This document shows, piece by piece, positions 55,308 through 63,803 of a stretch of 64,000 nt of DNA. A program made the position numbers and the translations under genes. Positions within the stretch are counted from its first letter, which is position 1, and each line of letters begins with the position of its first letter. This DNA comes from Actinocrispum wychmicini (lineage in GTDB: Bacteria; Actinomycetota; Actinomycetes; Mycobacteriales; Pseudonocardiaceae), in NCBI RefSeq assembly GCF_004345645.1, contig NZ_SLWS01000001.1, positions 1,491,546 to 1,555,545 of the forward strand, given 5' to 3'. Under the pieces are notes generated by a model. It worked only from the letters and a program-made list of their open reading frames with translations. It was not told the DNA's origin and searched no databases.

Positions 55308-56347
55308 GACCCGCCCTGAGAAATCACGATCGGAACGTCCCATCGGGGGCCATTTGCCGCCAGCACCCGCATCACGGCTGGGGTGGCTGTCGCCCGTCTG
55401 CAGCCTTGGCTGGCGAATGGCGGCATCTGGTGGTTCGCCGTTCAGTGCGGTGATATCCGCCCGGCCCTACGTCGCCGCGAACTGATCGAGATCTGGTGCT
55501 CACTTGGTATTCGCGACTTCCGGCTTCCGACGCCAGAATCGAGCGTGACCCGTTGGGCCGGGCATCTCGTTGGTGCCTCGGTTTCACGGACTCGCCGGTG
55601 ATCAGTTCAGGCTTGACTTTGTGTCGAACTCAGTCGGGCTCGTCCAGCAGTGCGGGGCGGAGTGTCGGCGGTGGTGGGCATAGCGGGCGCCGCAGTGGCC
55701 ATGCAGGATCTGCAGCAGTAGTGAAGCTTGCCTCCACGGAGTGGGTGTTCGGTATAGGAGTCGGGCGCGGGTTGTGGGTGAGATCTTGGTCGTGGCGGTG
55801 AGCTGTATGGGTGGTGCGCAGGAAGTCCAGGTACGACTGGGTTTTGGCGGGCACGGGTCTGGTTCCGGCGTTTCCGCCGGCAGGTTTCCCGTGCCTGCCC
55901 TTGGAATCCGCCGTGCGCCTCGTCGACACAACCGGCTCTCCACTGGTTCGCGAACGCGAAGATCGCCCTCGCACACGAATGTGGTGCAGGAGGCGGCCAG
56001 GCTTTCGGGCTGAAGGGGGAGGATGAGATGGGCACGTACCGGAGTCAATCGGCGGTTCACTGTGGTGGCGTGGGCGTTGCTGGCCGTTTCGGTGGTTGTT
56101 GGGGTGATGGGGGTGGTGGCCTCATTCTGCCTGCGGTTGGCGGTTTGATTGGTTGCCTCGGCCCTCGGCTGGTCGGAAACTAGGACGGGCTTGTTGGTGT
56201 GCTCGTTGGCATTGTGGTCGGTGTCGCGGTCATCGCCGGTTACCTCGGGCTTCTTTCCGTCGCCTGGCGTTGAGCCGCAGCCACCACTGCGACCCTATGG
56301 CGGCGGCGAACGAAGGCCTCCCTGTGGATGGAGAATCCGGACGCTGT
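55308..56347. other. 1-kb stretch without a confident gene
   Basis: Several frames on both strands are open for 70-150 codons, but none shows a recognisable domain or consistent codon bias. A GTG frame at 55383-55601 (72 codons, Trp-rich middle) and a short membrane-type frame at 56023-56148 are the best candidates. A second hydrophobic frame ends at 56273. The stretch may be decayed coding DNA. Confidence 0.45.
56023..56148 (+). CDS. Candidate 41-residue single-pass membrane peptide
   Basis: ATG 56023 to TGA 56148 encodes a basic start (MRWARTGVNRRF) followed by one strongly hydrophobic Val/Ala/Leu helix of about 24 residues. A purine-rich GGGGGAGG lies immediately before the ATG, which is too close for an ideal ribosome-binding site. 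No family recognised; low certainty. Confidence 0.25.
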   Translation: MRWARTGVNRRFTVVAWALLAVSVVVGVMGVVASFCLRLAV

Positions 56348-56749
56348 TCAGCTCGCTTCGCACTGCCAGGGGAAGGGGGCGAGGTCCGGCTCCACCCATT
56401 CCGCCCTCGCCTTCGCACCGGCCAATGTGGACGTTCGGTAGAATCTGGTGAGCAGCCTCTTGTCCAGGAGTGCGGCGTTGTCGCCGACGAAGGTGTCGAA
56501 GTCGGCGACCGTCGACTCGGACACGTGGTGGCCCACCAGTTCGACCCAGGCGCGGCTGACCGTGGCGTTGTACTTCTGTGGTGCTCCCGCGTAGCGGGCG
56601 GTGTTCCGGATGCCGTCGCTGATCAGGTCCACTGCTGTCTCGGTGCCGTACTCGCGGATCGCGAGCCAGGTGAGGTGGACGTGTTGGCGGTGGCCAAAAT
56701 GGTTCGCCTGAAGCATTACCTCCTGCATCAGGCCTTGGAACCGGGTCAT
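56348..56749 (-). CDS. Conserved-looking protein of unknown function, coupled to marR
   Basis: A 133-residue protein with ANHFGHRQHVHLTWLAIREYG near residue 15 in parts, ISDGIRNTARYAGAPQKYNATVSRAWVELVGHH in the middle, and a C-terminal RLLTRFYRTSTL. The His-rich start (HRQHVH) and later HH may bind a metal. I recall similar proteins with GHREH..KYH..T motifs of unknown function. It overlaps the MarR gene by 4 bp and so is the direct target of the MarR-controlled promoter. Confidence 0.75.
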   Translation of the reverse strand: MTRFQGLMQEVMLQANHFGHRQHVHLTWLAIREYGTETAVDLISDGIRNTARYAGAPQKYNATVSRAWVELVGHHVSESTVADFDTFVGDNAALLDKRLLTRFYRTSTLAGAKARAEWVEPDLAPFPWQCEAS

Positions 56750-57180
56750 GTGGATACCTCCGTCAGTGCGCGCAGAACTTCGTGGAAGCCGGCGATCGCC
56801 GTCGGCGGCAGATCGCCGAGGGCGCGGCGTTCGAGATCGGTGAGGGTGTGGCGGATCGTGTCGGCCGCGATGCGACCGGACTGGGTCAGCTCGACCAGGA
56901 CCGAACGCCGGTCGCCCGCACGGGTGTTTCGGGTGATGTGGCCTCGGCGTTCCAGGCGGTCGAGCACGCTGGTCAACGTGGTGGGGCGAGTCCCGACGGC
57001 GGCGCCCAGTTGAGAGACCGTGCGCCCCTGGCCGTCGGCGAGGTTGGCCAGCGCGTTGATCTCGGACGCCGTCATGTCAAGGTCGACAAGCTCGGTGGCC
57101 AGCAGGTGCAGCGTCGCGTGGGTCGCGCGCTGCAGTGCCAGCAACGCGGACCGCTCAACAGGGTCGTGTCCAGGTGTCAC
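56746..57180 (-). CDS. MarR-family transcriptional regulator
   Basis: A 144-residue winged-helix regulator: helical N-terminus, HTH with MTASEINALANLADGQGRTVSQLGAAVGTRPTTLTSVLDRLERRG (in parts, about residues 36-80), wing TRAGDRRSVLVELT, and a C-terminal dimer helix. Its GTG start lies at the end of a perfect palindrome that brackets the -10 box, so it almost certainly represses itself and the coupled downstream gene. The message should be leaderless. Confidence 0.93.
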   Translation of the reverse strand: MTPGHDPVERSALLALQRATHATLHLLATELVDLDMTASEINALANLADGQGRTVSQLGAAVGTRPTTLTSVLDRLERRGHITRNTRAGDRRSVLVELTQSGRIAADTIRHTLTDLERRALGDLPPTAIAGFHEVLRALTEVST

Positions 57181-57218
57181 GATTTCGGATAATACGAAAT
57201 CGTTCTAATTCTGGTCAA
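57179..57218 (-). promoter_or_regulatory. marR promoter with bracketing palindrome operator
   Basis: On the minus strand: TTGACC (57218-57213), 18 bp, TATTAT (57194-57189), then the GTG start eight bases later (57180). The -10 box is the spacer of a perfect 9-bp-arm palindrome ACGATTTCG-N7-CGAAATCGT (57179-57203). Confidence 0.8.
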
Positions 57219-57239
57219 GGGATTAGGGACTCGCAGGGC

Positions 57240-57900
57240 GATCGGGAGAGGTGAGGCAGTGTGGATCGGGAGGTGAAGCGGCCGGTTCGGCGATGAGGCG
57301 GTGCACCCTCGGGGGTGAGGCGCTGCACCTCAAGGGGAGGTCAGACGGTTCGGATCTGAGGTGATGCGAGGGGTGGCGCGGCGGTTTCGATGGAGGTGAG
57401 GCGGCTCGACGGATGGTGAGGCGGCTCGGAGGGCGGGGCGGTTAGGGCCAAGGGGTGAGGGGCGGCTCGGGAGGCGCGAGGCGGCTTGGCGCGGAGGGCG
57501 TGGGCGGGGCGGCCAAGACCAGGGGTGAGGAGCGGCTCGGCGTGGGAGGCCGGAGGCGGCTCGGCTTGGGGCGGAAGGCGCGGGCGGCTCGGAAGGCGAG
57601 GCGGGGCGGGGCGGCCAAGACCAGGGGTGAGGAGCGGCTCGGCGCGGGCGGCCGGAGGCGGCTCGGCTCGGCTTGGCGGGGAGGGCGGGGTGGCTAGAGC
57701 CAAGGGGGTGAGGGGCGCTCGGGAGGCCGGAGGCGGCTCGGCTTGGGCGGAGGGCGCGGGCGGCTTGGCGCGGAAGGCGCGGGCGGGCGGCCCGGGAGGC
57801 GCGAGGCGGCTCGGCGCAGAGGGCGCGGGCCGGCGTCTCGGAAGGCGGGGCGGGGCGGTTTGAGGCGTCCGGCTTGAGGGGGTTTGAGGGGGGAGGTCGT
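57240..57900. repeat. Low-complexity GGCGGCTCGG repeat tract
   Basis: About 650 bp of degenerate repeats built from GAGGCGGCTCGG, GGGCGGAGGGCGCGGG and related units. A block starting GGCCAAGACCAGGGGTGAGG recurs with a 102-bp period (57511 and 57613). Open frames through it code only Arg/Gly/Ala-rich strings and are rejected as genes. Confidence 0.75.
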
Positions 57901-57970
57901 TCGGCTTGGCTGTGGTGAGGCGTTCGGTTTGCGGGATGAGTTGGTTGGGGTTGTGGGTGGGGTTGCTGGG

Positions 57971-58600
57971 TTAGGTGAGGGTTTCTGGGGCCATCGTTCG
58001 TAGGCAGGCTTTGGCTCGTTGCCAGCGGGCTTCCAGTTGGGTGTCGTCGGGGTAGGCCCAGTTGCTGACCAGGAGGCCGCGGACGGTGTCCATCGCTGTG
58101 TACGCGTAGTGGCGGAACTGGGTGGTGTCCGCTGAGGGGCCGAAGAGGCGGCGGCCGAACTGGAGGACCAGGTCGCTGATCTGGGGTTCCACGTCGGCTA
58201 CTTGGGCTCGTAGGTCTGGGTCGGTGCGGGCGGCCAGGAGGAGTTCCATGCTGGCCGCGAAGATCGGGCCTTGGTGGATCTCCCAGAGCAGGTCGAGGGT
58301 GTCGCCGACTGGGTCGTTTGATGTCGACAGGCGGTCCATCTCGGCGAACGCCAGGTCTGCGCGGCGCGACGCCAGGTGGCGGACGGCGGCGGTGACCAGG
58401 TCGGCTTTGGTGGGGAAGTGGTGGACTTGGGCGCCGCGGGTGACGCCGGCGCGTTCGGCCACCCGGGTGGTTGTGGTGCCCGCGTAGCCGTACTCGACGA
58501 GGCAGTCGATGGTCGCGTCGAGCAGGCGCTCACGCATGGCCGCGCTGCGTTCTTCCTGGGTGCGCCCGGTCTTGGACCTGCGGCCGGTGGTCACCGACAT
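57971..58600 (-). CDS. TetR-family transcriptional regulator
   Basis: A 209-residue TetR protein: HTH region AMRERLLDATIDCLVEYGYAGTTTTRVAERAGVTRGAQVHHFPTKADLV (in parts, about residues 22-70) and a helical ligand domain. It is divergent from an SDR operon, and the 52-bp gap contains ACATAC-N10-GTATGT. A second copy lies before the SCPx operon at 49219, so this regulator is inferred to control both. The likely ligand is an acyl-CoA or related lipid. Confidence 0.92.
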   Translation of the reverse strand: MSVTTGRRSKTGRTQEERSAAMRERLLDATIDCLVEYGYAGTTTTRVAERAGVTRGAQVHHFPTKADLVTAAVRHLASRRADLAFAEMDRLSTSNDPVGDTLDLLWEIHQGPIFAASMELLLAARTDPDLRAQVADVEPQISDLVLQFGRRLFGPSADTTQFRHYAYTAMDTVRGLLVSNWAYPDDTQLEARWQRAKACLRTMAPETLT

Positions 58601-58623
58601 GGGGACACCTTAGTCTTGCCATT

Positions 58624-58645
58624 ACATACCTGCACGTGTGTATGT
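58624..58645. promoter_or_regulatory. Operator ACATAC-N10-GTATGT between TetR and SDR
   Basis: The right half-site overlaps TATGTT (58641-58646), a -10 box six bases before ATG 58653; TTGCCA at 58616-58621 is a possible -35 (19-bp spacer). Half-sites and spacing match the element at 49219-49246. Confidence 0.7.
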
Positions 58646-58652
58646 TTGTTCG

Positions 58653-59474
58653 ATGGTCCGTCAGCTCAAGGGCAAGGTCGTTGTGATCACGGGTGGCGCC
58701 CGGGGTATCGGTGCGGCCACGGCCCGTGCGCTCGAAGCCGAGGGTGCCAAGGTGGTGGTCGGCGACCTGGACTCGGCCAGGGTGCTGGACGTCACCGACC
58801 GCGCTGGGTTCACCAAGTTCCTCGACGAGGTGGAGAGCACGGCCGGGCCGATCGACGTGCTCGTCAACAACGCCGGGATCATGCCGCTCGGCCGGTTTGA
58901 GGACGAGGACGACGCCTCGACCGTGCGGCAGTTGGAGATCAACCTGCACGCGGTCATCCACGGCACCCGTGAGGCCGTCAAGCGGATGCGTCCACGCGGC
59001 ACGGGCCACATCGTCAACGTGTCGTCGGCCGCGGGCAAGGCGGGGTTTCCCGGCGCGGTCACGTACTGCGCGACCAAGCACGGCGTTGTCGGCCTGTCCG
59101 AGGCGGTACGGATGGAGTTGCGCGGGTCCGGTGTCGAGATCACGTGCGTGCTGCCGAGCATTGTGCGCACCGAGTTGACCGCGGGGGTCAAGGACGCGGC
59201 GCTGGTCAAGTCGATCACGCCGGAGCACGTCGCGGCCGCCATCGTCCAGGCGCTGAAGCGCCCGAGGTTCGAGGTGTTCGTGCCGCGTTCGGTCGGCACG
59301 TTGAACCGGATCGGCCGGCTGCTGCCGCGCCGGGCCGCCGAGTGGATGGTGCACGTGCTCAAGGGCGACCGGGTGATGATCGACGCGGCGAACTCGGCCG
59401 AGCGCGCCGCCTATGAGGCGCGGGCTCAGGCCAGCGCGCCGGGTGCGGACGAGGCGTACGGTTTCAAGGCATGA
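58653..59474 (+). CDS. SDR-family oxidoreductase
   Basis: A 273-residue classical SDR: TGGARGIGAATARALEAEGA near residue 12, NNAGIMPLGRF near 78, SSAAGKAGFPG near 128, catalytic Tyr/Lys in TYCATKHGV near 142. The C-terminal extension (RIGRLLPRRAAEWMVHVLKG) is of the type in mycobacterial SadH-like enzymes acting on lipids. ATG 58653 is chosen over GTG 58638, which lies in the operator. Overlaps the aldehyde dehydrogenase gene by 4 bp. Confidence 0.9.
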   Translation: MVRQLKGKVVVITGGARGIGAATARALEAEGAKVVVGDLDSARVLDVTDRAGFTKFLDEVESTAGPIDVLVNNAGIMPLGRFEDEDDASTVRQLEINLHAVIHGTREAVKRMRPRGTGHIVNVSSAAGKAGFPGAVTYCATKHGVVGLSEAVRMELRGSGVEITCVLPSIVRTELTAGVKDAALVKSITPEHVAAAIVQALKRPRFEVFVPRSVGTLNRIGRLLPRRAAEWMVHVLKGDRVMIDAANSAERAAYEARAQASAPGADEAYGFKA

Positions 59475-61021
59475 CGGCCGCATCGATCACCGACACCTTG
59501 GTCGCCCGCCTCACCGACCGGGTCTCGGCGTCCACATCGGACACTTTGGCCACGGTGGACGTGTACGGCGGGGGCACCCTCGCCAAGGTCCCGCACTCGA
59601 CCCCGAAGGACGTGGCCGACGCGGTCGAAGCCGCCCGGGTGGCCCAGAAGTCGTGGGCCACGGTGCTGCTCGCCGAACGGATCCGGATCTTCGACCGGTT
59701 CCACAGTCTCGTGCTGGAGCACGCCGAGACCCTGTACGACCTGCTGCAGGCCGAGACCGGCAAGGCCCGCAAGGACGCGTTCCTGGAGGTCAGCGCCCCA
59801 CTCGTGACGGTCGGGTACTACGCGCGCAAGGCCGCGGGCCTGCTCGAACCCCGTCGGCGCGAGGGCATGATGCCGGTCGCGGTCAGGACAACGGAACTCC
59901 GTTCCCCCAAGGGCGTGGTCGGGATCATCACGCCGTGGAATTACCCGTTCGCGTTGGCGTTCACCGACCTCATCCCGGCGCTGATCGCAGGCAACGCCGT
60001 CGTGCTCAAGCCGGACACGCAGACCGCCCTGACCACGCTGTTCGGCGTGGATCTGCTCTACCAGGCCGGTCTGCCGCAGGGACTGCTGCGGGTGGTCCTC
60101 GGTGACGGTCCGGTGGTCGGCACGGCCCTGGTGGACACCGCCGACTACATCGGCTTCACGGGGTCGACCCGCACCGGCAGGCAGATCGCGGAACGGGCCG
60201 GCCAGCGGCTGATCGGGTGTTCGCTGGAACTTGGCGGCAAGAACCCGTTGCTGGTGCTGGAAGACGCCAATCTGCACCGCGCGGCCGTCGGTGCCGCGCA
60301 GACGTGCTTCTCCAACAGCGGGCAGCTGTGCATGTCGCCGGAGCGCGTGTTCGTGCACACGGCCGTGTACGACGCGTTCGTGGCGAAGTTCCTGGCGCAG
60401 GTGCGGAAGATAAAGCTCACGGCCACGTACGACTTCGCGGCCGACATGGGTTCGCTCATCTCACAACGCCAACTTGAGACTGTGGTGAAGCACGTCGAAG
60501 ACGCCCGCTCCAAGGGCGCGACCGTGCTCGCGGGCGGCAAGCCACGGCCGGACATCGGCCCGTTCTTCTACGAGCCGACTGTGTTGACCGACGTCACGCC
60601 CGAAATGCTGTGCTACGACAACGAGACGTTCGGTCCGGTCGTGTCGATCTACCGGGTTGTGGACGAGAACGAGGCCGTCGAACGCGCCAACGAGACTGTC
60701 TACGGCCTCAACGCCAGCGTCTTCGGCCGTGACGTGCGCAAAGCCCATGACGTGGCGGCGCGGTTACGGGCCGGCACGGTGAACATCAACGACGGTCACG
60801 TCGTCGGGTTCGGCAGCGCGGACGCGCCGATGGGCGGCATGAAGGACTCTGGTCTGGGCCGGCGCAACGGTGCCGAGGGGCTGTTGAAGTACACCGAGGC
60901 GCAGAACGTCTCTGAGCAGCGCGTGCCGCTGTCCGCCCCGCCCGGCTGGCTTCCGTATACGCTGTACACAAAGGCGATGCGCCTGACACTGCGCCTGTTC
61001 AGGCGGCTTGGCCTGCGATAA
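59471..61021 (+). CDS. gabD2: Succinic semialdehyde dehydrogenase (GabD2-type)
   Basis: A 516-residue aldehyde dehydrogenase close to mycobacterial GabD2: GVVGIITPWNYPFALAFTDLIPAL near 155 in parts, NAVVLKPDTQTALT, GFTGSTRTGRQIAERAG near 230, LELGGKNPLLVLEDA near 252 (general base Glu) and the catalytic Cys287 in SGQLCMSPER. GabD2 oxidises succinic semialdehyde with NADP. A C-terminal Arg-rich helical tail (TLRLFRRLGLR) is extra. A medium-chain fatty aldehyde is an alternative substrate given the lipid-type SDR beside it. Confidence 0.85.
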   Translation: MTAASITDTLVARLTDRVSASTSDTLATVDVYGGGTLAKVPHSTPKDVADAVEAARVAQKSWATVLLAERIRIFDRFHSLVLEHAETLYDLLQAETGKARKDAFLEVSAPLVTVGYYARKAAGLLEPRRREGMMPVAVRTTELRSPKGVVGIITPWNYPFALAFTDLIPALIAGNAVVLKPDTQTALTTLFGVDLLYQAGLPQGLLRVVLGDGPVVGTALVDTADYIGFTGSTRTGRQIAERAGQRLIGCSLELGGKNPLLVLEDANLHRAAVGAAQTCFSNSGQLCMSPERVFVHTAVYDAFVAKFLAQVRKIKLTATYDFAADMGSLISQRQLETVVKHVEDARSKGATVLAGGKPRPDIGPFFYEPTVLTDVTPEMLCYDNETFGPVVSIYRVVDENEAVERANETVYGLNASVFGRDVRKAHDVAARLRAGTVNINDGHVVGFGSADAPMGGMKDSGLGRRNGAEGLLKYTEAQNVSEQRVPLSAPPGWLPYTLYTKAMRLTLRLFRRLGLR

Positions 61022-61028
61022 TGGCGGC

Positions 61029-62066
61029 ATGATCAATCTTCCGGCGGCCGCCTCGAACGTGCTCGACAAGGTGTTCCGGGGTGGCGTCGCCGACCTGCGG
61101 CCGATGCCGCGGGTGCTGGTCGATCACGGCCCCAACCGGTGGGTCTACCGGCTGGCCGGGGCCGGTGCCGGCGATCCGGTGCTGCTCGTGCCGCCGCTCG
61201 CGGCGCCGGCGCTGTGCTTCGACCTGCGCCGCGGTTGCAGCCTGGCCGAGCACTTCGTCGACGCCCGTCGCCGGACGTATCTGGTGGACTACGGCACGGT
61301 CAGTTTCGCCGACCGCGGCCTGGGCATCGAGCACTGGATCGACGAGGTCCTGCCGCGGGCGATCCGGGCGGCCAGCGCGGACGCGGGCGGGCGGCCGGTG
61401 CATGTCGTGGCGTGGTGTCTCGGCGGGATTCTGAGCCTGCTCACCGTCGCGGACCAGGCGGACCTGCCGGTCGCGTCGATCACGACGGTGGCCAGCCCGA
61501 TCGACTTCACCGCCATTCCGCTGGTCGCGCCGGCCCGGCCGCTGGTGGAGCTGACCGGCGGCTGGCTGCTGACCGCCCCCTACCGCCTGCTTGGCGGGGC
61601 GCCGCGGCAGATCGTGCGGTGGGCGTTCCAACTCAGTTCGGTGGACAAGTACGTCACCAAGCCGGTCGCGCTGCTGACCCACCTGGACGACATGGAGTTC
61701 CTGGCCCAGATCGAGGCGGTCGAGGAGTTCATGGACAACATGGTCGCCTACCCCGGCCGGACCTTCGGGCAGCTGTACCACCGGTTCTTCCGCGGGAACG
61801 ATCTGCACGACGGGGTCGTTGACATTGAAGGCCGGCTGATCTCGTTGGCCAAGATCGAAGTTCCGGTCCTGGTGATCGCCGGCGCGACCGACGGCATCGC
61901 ACCGGAACCGGCGGTGCGGAGGCTGACGATGCTGCTAGACCACTCACCCGACGTCAGGTTCGAGGTGTGCCCGGGTGGCCACCTCGGCGTGCTGACCGGA
62001 CGGAGTGCCCGGCACACCACGTGGAAGGCCATGGACGCCTTCCTGGAGAAACACGCGGCCGCATGA
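61029..62066 (+). CDS. PHA-synthase-like alpha/beta hydrolase with Cys nucleophile
   Basis: A 345-residue alpha/beta-fold protein. The nucleophile elbow reads VVAWCLGGILS with Cys130 in place of the usual serine, as in PhaC polyhydroxyalkanoate synthases. The acid and base are in AGATDGIAPEPAV near 285 and CPGGHLGVLTGR near 317, matching PhaC order. The length is shorter than class I PhaC and near class III. No PhaE, PhaB or phasin gene is adjacent. An acyltransferase or thioesterase role is equally possible. It lies 7 bp after gabD2 and overlaps the next gene by 4 bp. Confidence 0.8.
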   Translation: MINLPAAASNVLDKVFRGGVADLRPMPRVLVDHGPNRWVYRLAGAGAGDPVLLVPPLAAPALCFDLRRGCSLAEHFVDARRRTYLVDYGTVSFADRGLGIEHWIDEVLPRAIRAASADAGGRPVHVVAWCLGGILSLLTVADQADLPVASITTVASPIDFTAIPLVAPARPLVELTGGWLLTAPYRLLGGAPRQIVRWAFQLSSVDKYVTKPVALLTHLDDMEFLAQIEAVEEFMDNMVAYPGRTFGQLYHRFFRGNDLHDGVVDIEGRLISLAKIEVPVLVIAGATDGIAPEPAVRRLTMLLDHSPDVRFEVCPGGHLGVLTGRSARHTTWKAMDAFLEKHAAA

Positions 62067-62599
62067 GCGCCTGGCCGTGGACCCCGGACCTGGTCCGGAA
62101 AGAGCTGACCGACTATCTCGACGTGGCGATGACCATGCCGGACAGTCCGACCGCGTGTCCACCGTGGACGGTCACCGACCTGACCGCGCATCTGGTGGCG
62201 ACGTTCCGGCGGTACCGGATGCTGCTCGCCCGGTCCCGGTCCGGCGACTTCACCAAGCCGTTCGAGCCGGAGGAACTGTCCCGCTGGAACCTCGCCTCGG
62301 TCGCCGAGTACTCGGGTGACAGTTTCGCCGAGCTGCCCGAGGAGGTCGACGGCTTCATCGCCGAGGCGACCAACCCGATGGAGATGATGGCCAACCAGCG
62401 CGGCCCGATCCCGGTGGCGTTGCAGCTGGTGTTCGGCCTCAACGAACTCGTCCTGCATCACCACGACGTGGTCCCGTACCGGCCGGAACGGACAGTCCTG
62501 GAGCCGCTGTTGGACATGTGGCAGCGGCGGTACGCCCCGTTGCCGGAGGAGCCGGACCCGTGGCATCGGATCCTGCTGGCCTCCGGCCGGAACGTCTGA
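62063..62599 (+). CDS. Maleylpyruvate-isomerase/DinB-like four-helix protein
   Basis: A 178-residue protein of the MDMPI/DinB-like fold: WTVTDLTAHLVATFRRYRMLL near residue 33, the later LNELVLHHHDVVPYRPE near 135 with three histidines, and a helical C-terminus. In this superfamily the His residues bind a metal and many members use mycothiol. The ATG overlaps the stop of the PhaC-like gene (ATGA). Its specific reaction is unknown. Confidence 0.8.
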   Translation: MSAWPWTPDLVRKELTDYLDVAMTMPDSPTACPPWTVTDLTAHLVATFRRYRMLLARSRSGDFTKPFEPEELSRWNLASVAEYSGDSFAELPEEVDGFIAEATNPMEMMANQRGPIPVALQLVFGLNELVLHHHDVVPYRPERTVLEPLLDMWQRRYAPLPEEPDPWHRILLASGRNV

Positions 62600-62603
62600 G
62601 GAG

Positions 62604-63803
62604 CTACTTCAGCTCGCCCGAGGACTTGCCGAGCAGGCGACGGGCCACGATGAGCTGCTGGATCTGCTGGGTGCCCTCGAAGATGTCCAGGATCTTCGCG
62701 TCCCGGGCCCACTTCTCCAGCAGCGCGTTCTCGGTGTAGCCGAGGGAGCCGCAGAGTTCCACGCAGCGCAGGGTGATCTCGGTGGCGACCCGGCCGGCTT
62801 TCGCCTTGGCCTGCGAGGCTTCCAGGGAGTTCGGCTTGGAGTTGTCGGCCATCCAGGCGGCTTTCAGGGTCAGCAGGTTCGCGGACTCCCAGTCGGCTTC
62901 GAGGGCGAGGAAGGCCGCGGCGGCCGCGTGCTGGTTGTTCGCCGGCTTGTCGTAGTCGACTTTGACGCCGGCTTCGGCGAGCAGCTTCTCGGTCTCTTCC
63001 AGGGCGGCGTGGGCCAGGCCGACGGCCATGGCGGCGACCAGTGGGCGGGTGTTGTCGAACGTCTGCATGACGCCCGCGAACCCCTGGCTGATCTCGGGGT
63101 TGCCGAGCAGGTTCTCGGCGGGCACGTGGCAGTCGGTGAACCGGATGACCGCGGTGTCCGAGGAGCGGATGCCGAGCTTGTTCTCCAGCCGCACCACCGC
63201 CATGCCGGGGGTGCCCTTCTCCACCACGAAGGACTTGATCGCGGCCCGGCCGAGTGACTTGTCCAAAGTGGCCCACACCACGACCGCGTCGGACCGTTCG
63301 CCCGCGGTGACGAAGATCTTCTCGCCGTTGATCACGTAATGGTCGCCGTCCTTGACCGCGGTGGTCGTGATCGCCGCCGAGTCCGAGCCGCAGTCCGGCT
63401 CGGTGATCGCCATGGACGCCCAGAGCTTGCCGAACCGGGCGAGCTGCTCCTCGTTGGCGACCGACGCGATGGCCGCGTTGCCCAGGCCCTGGCGCGGCAT
63501 GGACAGCAGGAAGCCGACGTCGCCCCAGCATAGCTCGATCGTGCCAAGGACCGTGGACATGTTGGCGCCGTTACGGATTCCGGTCGCCTTCGTCGAGTCA
63601 CGCCGGACGCCGGACGCGCCGCCGCCACCTTCGCCGGACGCGTTCACGCCGTCCAACAGGGCCGCGAAGATGTCCAGCTCCTTGGGGTACGTGTGTTCCG
63701 CGCGGTCGTACTTGCGCGAGTTCGGCCGGAAGATCTCGGCGGCCGCCTGGTGCGCCTGGTTGATCAGGGCGCCGAACTTCTTGGGGATCTCCAGGTTGAT
63801 CAC
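62604..63803 (-). CDS. Acyl-CoA dehydrogenase
   Basis: A 399-residue FAD-dependent dehydrogenase: MAITEPDCGSDSAAITTTAVKDG near 130 in parts, YVINGEKIFVTAGERSDAVVVWA near 152 in parts, SSDTAVIRFTDCHVPAENLLG near 205, and the C-terminal KWARDAKILDIFEGTQQIQQL. GTG 63803 overlaps the stop of an upstream acyl-CoA dehydrogenase gene (GTGA), which suggests a hetero-oligomeric pair. An insertion rich in Gly (SGEGGGGASGV, about residue 55) is unusual. It is convergent with the MDMPI-like gene (4-bp gap). Confidence 0.92.
   Translation of the reverse strand: MINLEIPKKFGALINQAHQAAAEIFRPNSRKYDRAEHTYPKELDIFAALLDGVNASGEGGGGASGVRRDSTKATGIRNGANMSTVLGTIELCWGDVGFLLSMPRQGLGNAAIASVANEEQLARFGKLWASMAITEPDCGSDSAAITTTAVKDGDHYVINGEKIFVTAGERSDAVVVWATLDKSLGRAAIKSFVVEKGTPGMAVVRLENKLGIRSSDTAVIRFTDCHVPAENLLGNPEISQGFAGVMQTFDNTRPLVAAMAVGLAHAALEETEKLLAEAGVKVDYDKPANNQHAAAAAFLALEADWESANLLTLKAAWMADNSKPNSLEASQAKAKAGRVATEITLRCVELCGSLGYTENALLEKWARDAKILDIFEGTQQIQQLIVARRLLGKSSGELK

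Noticed and set aside
57486..57863. 125-codon frame in the repeat tract
   Set aside because: Gly/Arg/Ala repeats only; explained by the GC-rich tandem repeats.
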